NCBI GenBank assembly: GCA_002700285.1
Contig: PACT01000011.1
Span: forward strand, 1-48,751
Length of the DNA: 48,751 nucleotides
Direction: 5' to 3'
Source of the DNA: Crocinitomicaceae bacterium
Lineage (GTDB): Bacteria > Bacteroidota > Bacteroidia > Flavobacteriales_D > Sanyastnellaceae
Below the pieces are notes generated by a model, which ran no database searches, was not told the DNA's origin, and worked only from the letters and a program-made list of their open reading frames with translations. Positions 45,508-48,751 of the stretch are shown here, one piece after another; the stretch's first letter is position 1; the number at the start of each line of letters is the position of its first letter. The translations under genes and the position numbers were made by a program.

Positions 45508-46614
45508 CTATTCCTTCAGTGAAATACGTCCGTCCTGGTCCAGTACCAGCCCGATTTCCCCGAGATCCGTAGAAATGAGGTTTTGAATCGTTAACAGGGC
45601 TTGATCGGTGGGGTCGATGACAGGAATCCCCTCGCCCATCAATTTAATGGAAACAATTTTACCCTCTACAAAGTCTCCGTTTTCATCTACATTAATGTTT
45701 AAAAGAGGAGCGATTCCTTTTTCCCCTTGAAGATTAAATCTCGCATAAGTTGAAAAATTCCCAAGGCTATATGCGATAAATTTATTTTTATATAAATCGA
45801 TGGCTCTCGTTACATGGGGCCCGTGACCTAGAATAATATCTGCACCTGCATCAATCATGTCTCGGGCAAACTGATATGGATTTCCTCGATTCTCGCCAAG
45901 ATAAACTTCCGTCTGCTTTGTGATATGTTGGTGCGCTAGCCCTTCACCACCTCCATGAAAAGACACAACAACGATATCCACTTTTGATTCTAAATCTTGA
46001 ACGATTTGTCTTGCGACAGCCAAATTATTGATGCTTACCGTCCCTCGGTTTGGAGAAAACGCACAAAAGCCGATTGTCAAACCATTCACCTGAAATATCG
46101 ATTGGGGATATTCAGTCACGCCGGCAAAATGGATCCCAGCATCTTGAAGCAATTTTGTTGTATTTCGGATGCCAATTTCTCCAAAATCATTGATGTGATT
46201 GTTTGCGATACTTAACAAATCAAAACCGGCATCTTTAAAATGTGCGACATAATGATCTGGCATTTTAAAGGCATAACAATTCTTTGGATTCTGACATTTT
46301 TTTGTCGTGGGATAATCACCTGTAAGAATCACCCCTTCTAAATTCCCAAATGTGACATCTGCATCGGACAAATGCGTTTTTATTTGGCTAAAAATCTCCG
46401 CACCATCTAAGGGGGGTAAGTAATCATCTGAAGGGAAGTTTGTGCCTATCATCATATCGCCCACCGCCACAATTGAAAGGCCTGTTATTGTAGAATCCTG
46501 AGCGCTTAAACTGAGTGGGCTGAGTAAAATGAAACTTAGGGCGAGAATGATTTGGCACTCAAAAAACCCAAAAAGCGCTTGTGGGGTCAAATGTGGGGTC
46601 AAATAGGAACGCAT
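45508..46614 (-). CDS. CapA-family protein (poly-gamma-glutamate synthesis type, metallophosphatase-like)
   Basis: 368 residues from ATG 46614; the frame opens 15 codons earlier at a TTG. An N-terminal hydrophobic segment (IILALSFILLSPLSLSAQ) suggests export. CapA/PGA_cap motifs: IVAVGDMMIGTNFP, VTFGNLEGVIL, SIANNHINDFGEIG, VVSFHGGGE and DIILGHGPHVTRAI, YSLGNF. Such proteins are calcineurin-like hydrolases of uncertain substrate. No other capsule gene is nearby. The first codons contain a 12-bp DNA repeat giving LTPHLTPQ. Confidence 0.9.
   Translation of the reverse strand: MRSYLTPHLTPQALFGFFECQIILALSFILLSPLSLSAQDSTITGLSIVAVGDMMIGTNFPSDDYLPPLDGAEIFSQIKTHLSDADVTFGNLEGVILTGDYPTTKKCQNPKNCYAFKMPDHYVAHFKDAGFDLLSIANNHINDFGEIGIRNTTKLLQDAGIHFAGVTEYPQSIFQVNGLTIGFCAFSPNRGTVSINNLAVARQIVQDLESKVDIVVVSFHGGGEGLAHQHITKQTEVYLGENRGNPYQFARDMIDAGADIILGHGPHVTRAIDLYKNKFIAYSLGNFSTYARFNLQGEKGIAPLLNINVDENGDFVEGKIVSIKLMGEGIPVIDPTDQALLTIQNLISTDLGEIGLVLDQDGRISLKE
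46580..46603. repeat. 12-bp direct repeat in the start region of the capA-like gene
   Basis: GTGGGGTCAAAT occurs twice in tandem, in frame, encoding two LTP(H/Q) units just after the start codon. It looks like slippage in a tolerant N-terminal region. Confidence 0.8.
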
Positions 46615-46770
46615 TGTCAATGGGCTGGTCTGTACGATTGTAAACACAAAAATAATCAAAATGAACAGGTCGCATAAACGCGATATACACCATTAGATTA
46701 AAAACAGAAAGTTCATTAAAGGAGGGTGTGCGAGTAAAATCAAACCATCTGTTGGGTATTATTGCCTTTC

Positions 46771-47598
46771 ATGAAACAACTTCAACCCAATCTGAAAAGC
46801 TCAAAACTGCTTGCCTACATTCGTTTGGTACTGATCTTGCTCACTGTCTCTTTGCTCGTATCCTTGAGTATTGTTCTAAGAATTGTTTTCTTTTTCCTTC
46901 CACAACACTTCTTCTTAAGATACAATGTAAGACTCATTATTTATCCATTTTCTCGACTTCTGATGAGGATTGTAGGTGTGCGGTTAACGGTCAAAGGCAA
47001 AATCTCAAAATCGAATTTACTCATCGTAAGTAACCACCAAGGAATCATCGATTCTCTGCTTCACATGGCGCTTTCACCGTGTATGGTGATCTCAAATACC
47101 GATATCAAAAGCATGAAAATAATAGGGAAGGTCATGGGATTATTGGGGTTCGTCTTTGTAGACCGGTCGAGAAGAAAATCCATTCAAGAATTGCTGGATC
47201 CCACCATTCTCATGATTACAAAGTCTCAGGTCAATATGAGTTTTTTCCCTGAAGGAAAGTCAAATGATGGTGTCGAAATACATCCATTCAAGACGCCCTT
47301 TTTTAAAATTGCGATCGACTCAAATTCAGGAGTTCAGCCTTTGGCTTTCAGATGGACTCATGCAAATGGAAGCGCCCTGACTCAAGAACAATTGAGGTTT
47401 TTTACATACCTCGTCGCTGACGGCTCTATCGTATTGCACCTCATCAATATCTTAGGATTGAGAAAAAAGAGGCTTAGTGTAAAAGTGTTGGATACGATTT
47501 CCCCCGAAGAAATCAGTAAAAACGGCTGGGATAGAAAAGATGTGTCGCAACAATCGGAAGCAAGTGTTCGGGCAGCCATGGCTGAAGAAGCATGGTGA
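46771..47598 (+). CDS. 1-Acylglycerol-3-phosphate acyltransferase-like protein (PlsC family)
   Basis: 275 residues from ATG 46771; the frame opens 3 codons earlier at a TTG lying in a possible -7 box (TATTATTG, 46757-46764). An N-terminal membrane helix (VLILLTVSLLVSLSIVLRI) is followed by acyltransferase motif I, here SNHQGIIDSL, with His and Asp at catalytic spacing, and motif III, here FFPEGKSNDG. Transfers an acyl chain in phospholipid synthesis; exact acceptor unknown. Confidence 0.9.
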   Translation: MKQLQPNLKSSKLLAYIRLVLILLTVSLLVSLSIVLRIVFFFLPQHFFLRYNVRLIIYPFSRLLMRIVGVRLTVKGKISKSNLLIVSNHQGIIDSLLHMALSPCMVISNTDIKSMKIIGKVMGLLGFVFVDRSRRKSIQELLDPTILMITKSQVNMSFFPEGKSNDGVEIHPFKTPFFKIAIDSNSGVQPLAFRWTHANGSALTQEQLRFFTYLVADGSIVLHLINILGLRKKRLSVKVLDTISPEEISKNGWDRKDVSQQSEASVRAAMAEEAW

Positions 47599-47636
47599 AA
47601 ACTGAGCCGGATAAAAAAATCTATTGTGATGCGTAA

Positions 47637-48098
47637 CTAGTCTAAAAGAGGGGGGGTATCTGCTTGAAAGACAATGCTGATTGAATTTACACAATGTCTC
47701 GTGTTTTTTTCGGTAAGCTGCTCGCCTTCAAAGACGTGACCTAAATGACCAAGACACTTGGCGCAAGTGATTTCTGTTCTTATCATTCCTGCGCTGCCAT
47801 CTCTCACGCGGATGATGGCGCCCTCTATTTCATCGTCAAAAGATGGCCATCCGCAACCAGATTTAAATTTATCAGTAGATTTATATAATGGAGTGCCACA
47901 TGCTTTGCACACATAAGTGCCGCTTTCATAATGGTCGCAATATTTCCCAGAAAATGGGTACTCTGTACCCTTGTCTACGATCACTCTTTTTTCTTCTGGA
48001 TTCAACCCGTCAAAAAAATCTTTTTTAATCTCCATGTCAGTTTGTCCTAACAAATTAAATGAAATAAAGCCTGCTAAAAAAATACCAATACATCTCAT
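47637..48098 (-). CDS. msrB: Peptide-methionine (R)-S-oxide reductase, exported form
   Basis: 153 residues from ATG 48098; an in-frame GTG at 48137 is the alternative. The N-terminal hydrophobic stretch ([17 protein letters not shown]) looks like a signal peptide, so the enzyme probably repairs oxidised methionine outside the cytoplasm. Zinc-binding pairs CKAC and CAKC, substrate segment [15 protein letters not shown], and the catalytic Cys in RHCVNSIS. Convergent with the acyltransferase gene, 38 bp apart. Confidence 0.94.
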   Translation of the reverse strand: MRCIGIFLAGFISFNLLGQTDMEIKKDFFDGLNPEEKRVIVDKGTEYPFSGKYCDHYESGTYVCKACGTPLYKSTDKFKSGCGWPSFDDEIEGAIIRVRDGSAGMIRTEITCAKCLGHLGHVFEGEQLTEKNTRHCVNSISIVFQADTPPLLD

Positions 48099-48227
48099 AA
48101 GGTCAGAACGGTTGAAATTAAAGGATGTTTTATACACACATTAAAAGTAAATCTAATTGACTCTCTAAAATCACAAAGGTTTATAATTCGGAGTCTTATT
48201 GACTGAATTTAGTGACCGTCTTTTCTA

Positions 48228-48751
48228 TCAAAGAAGAGTGTTTAATGTGCTGAGTTTAGTGATGGAAAAAGTGTTTGATTTTCTTGATATCACAAAGCTT
48301 ACTACGTAAGGATAACAACTCGGTTCATGTACAAAAAAGATCTCCCCATAGCTTTCGAAGTCAGCGTTTGATAAAATCTCTACTGACCGAGAAATCCTTG
48401 TACTGCCTGTATAAGAGAGGACTGGTTGATCTTCATAGTGAACGCGAAGCGCGGAGGGCTTGGGAAATTCTGTGAGTTCCCCAACAAATTGTACATCGGT
48501 CGAATCTAAGAGTGACATGTCATAAACACCTAAAAGCTCTTGCGAAGTATATGGAGAAACAACATAGTCGCCACTGTCTAGCCCCAAGGTCGCAGTCAAT
48601 GTAAAAAAGGAGGTCGAATTTTGATCCAATGAGAGGTCGAGGTCGAAAGGTGGGGTGCCTTTTTTAAGCTCATTTAAAAAGGGGAGTTCATACGGGGTAT
48701 TAAGCACAGATGAATGGTTTTGGGGGACGTTCTGAATTGGATTGTCCGAAA
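48228..48751 (-). CDS. Unknown protein, 5' end cut by the window edge
   Basis: The frame stays open to the right edge, so the start lies outside; the internal GTG at 48707 need not be the true start. About 174 residues are visible. They include SFFTLTATLGLDSGDYVVSP and DVQFVGELTEFPKPSALRVH, an extended beta-like pattern with Ser/Thr-rich stretches and no motif I recognise. It could be the C-terminal part of a secreted protein, for example of the protein-disulfide isomerase or thioesterase neighbourhood, but there is no evidence for either. Confidence 0.6.
   Translation of the reverse strand, partial: SDNPIQNVPQNHSSVLNTPYELPFLNELKKGTPPFDLDLSLDQNSTSFFTLTATLGLDSGDYVVSPYTSQELLGVYDMSLLDSTDVQFVGELTEFPKPSALRVHYEDQPVLSYTGSTRISRSVEILSNADFESYGEIFFVHEPSCYPYVVSFVISRKSNTFSITKLSTLNTLL

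Overview
The window looks like a chromosomal segment from a member of the Bacteroidota, most likely a marine Flavobacteriales (Cryomorphaceae or Crocinitomicaceae type). The reasons are: a giant secreted protein with a type IX secretion (T9SS) C-terminal sorting domain; Bacteroidota promoter -7 boxes (TAnnTTTG) and few Shine-Dalgarno sites; a DnaG primase with the degenerate zinc finger I recall from flavobacteria; and a dUTPase / nucleotidyltransferase / TPR / DUF4292 / EnvC-like run that I recall from this phylum. Base composition is moderate, except for a more AT-rich transporter gene near 42 kb. I see no insertion sequence, prophage, CRISPR array or rRNA.

Layout. 1-11.4 kb: a 3,329-residue T9SS surface protein made of duplicated N-terminal domains, Cys/Asp-rich 23-residue repeats and 22 HYR/Ig-like repeats, followed by a YadA-head-like repeat protein. 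11.5-15.8 kb: small lipoproteins, tRNA-Gln, an aminomuconate-semialdehyde-type aldehyde dehydrogenase, an OmpA-type lipoprotein and a Cys-rich lipoprotein. 15.9-24.3 kb: recJ, then a leftward run dnaG > mscS > class IV aminotransferase > sulfotransferase-like protein, and a divergent two-component system. 24.4-29.7 kb: housekeeping genes prs, L25, pth (rightward), yicC > gmk > nadD (leftward) and a prenyl diphosphate synthase. 29.7-35.3 kb: a MORN-type lipoprotein, a LysM glucosaminidase, the tyrosine-catabolic pair hmgA-hppD and an orphan double-ATPase ABC protein. 35.4-41.5 kb: a tightly packed run from enoyl-CoA hydratase to an EnvC-like protein.

41.8-45.5 kb is the most accessory-looking part: an AT-rich heavy-metal exporter of the ArsP_2 type, then a TetR regulator plus AlkB-like monooxygenase pair. 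The pair lies between two copies of the tRNA-Val upstream region. A second copy of the tRNA 3' end lies just downstream of tRNA-Val(GAC), and that tRNA gene has C instead of the near-universal U at position 33. 45.5-48.75 kb: a CapA-like protein, a PlsC acyltransferase, MsrB and a gene cut by the window edge.

Best leads: the 939-bp higher-order repeats and mirror-image domain architecture of the giant protein; the tRNA-Val locus with its two partial duplications and C33; the sulfotransferase/aminotransferase pair with an atypical PLP-site residue; and the palindrome and alternative-hairpin structures around tRNA-Val. I do not see a clear defence system or biosynthetic cluster.
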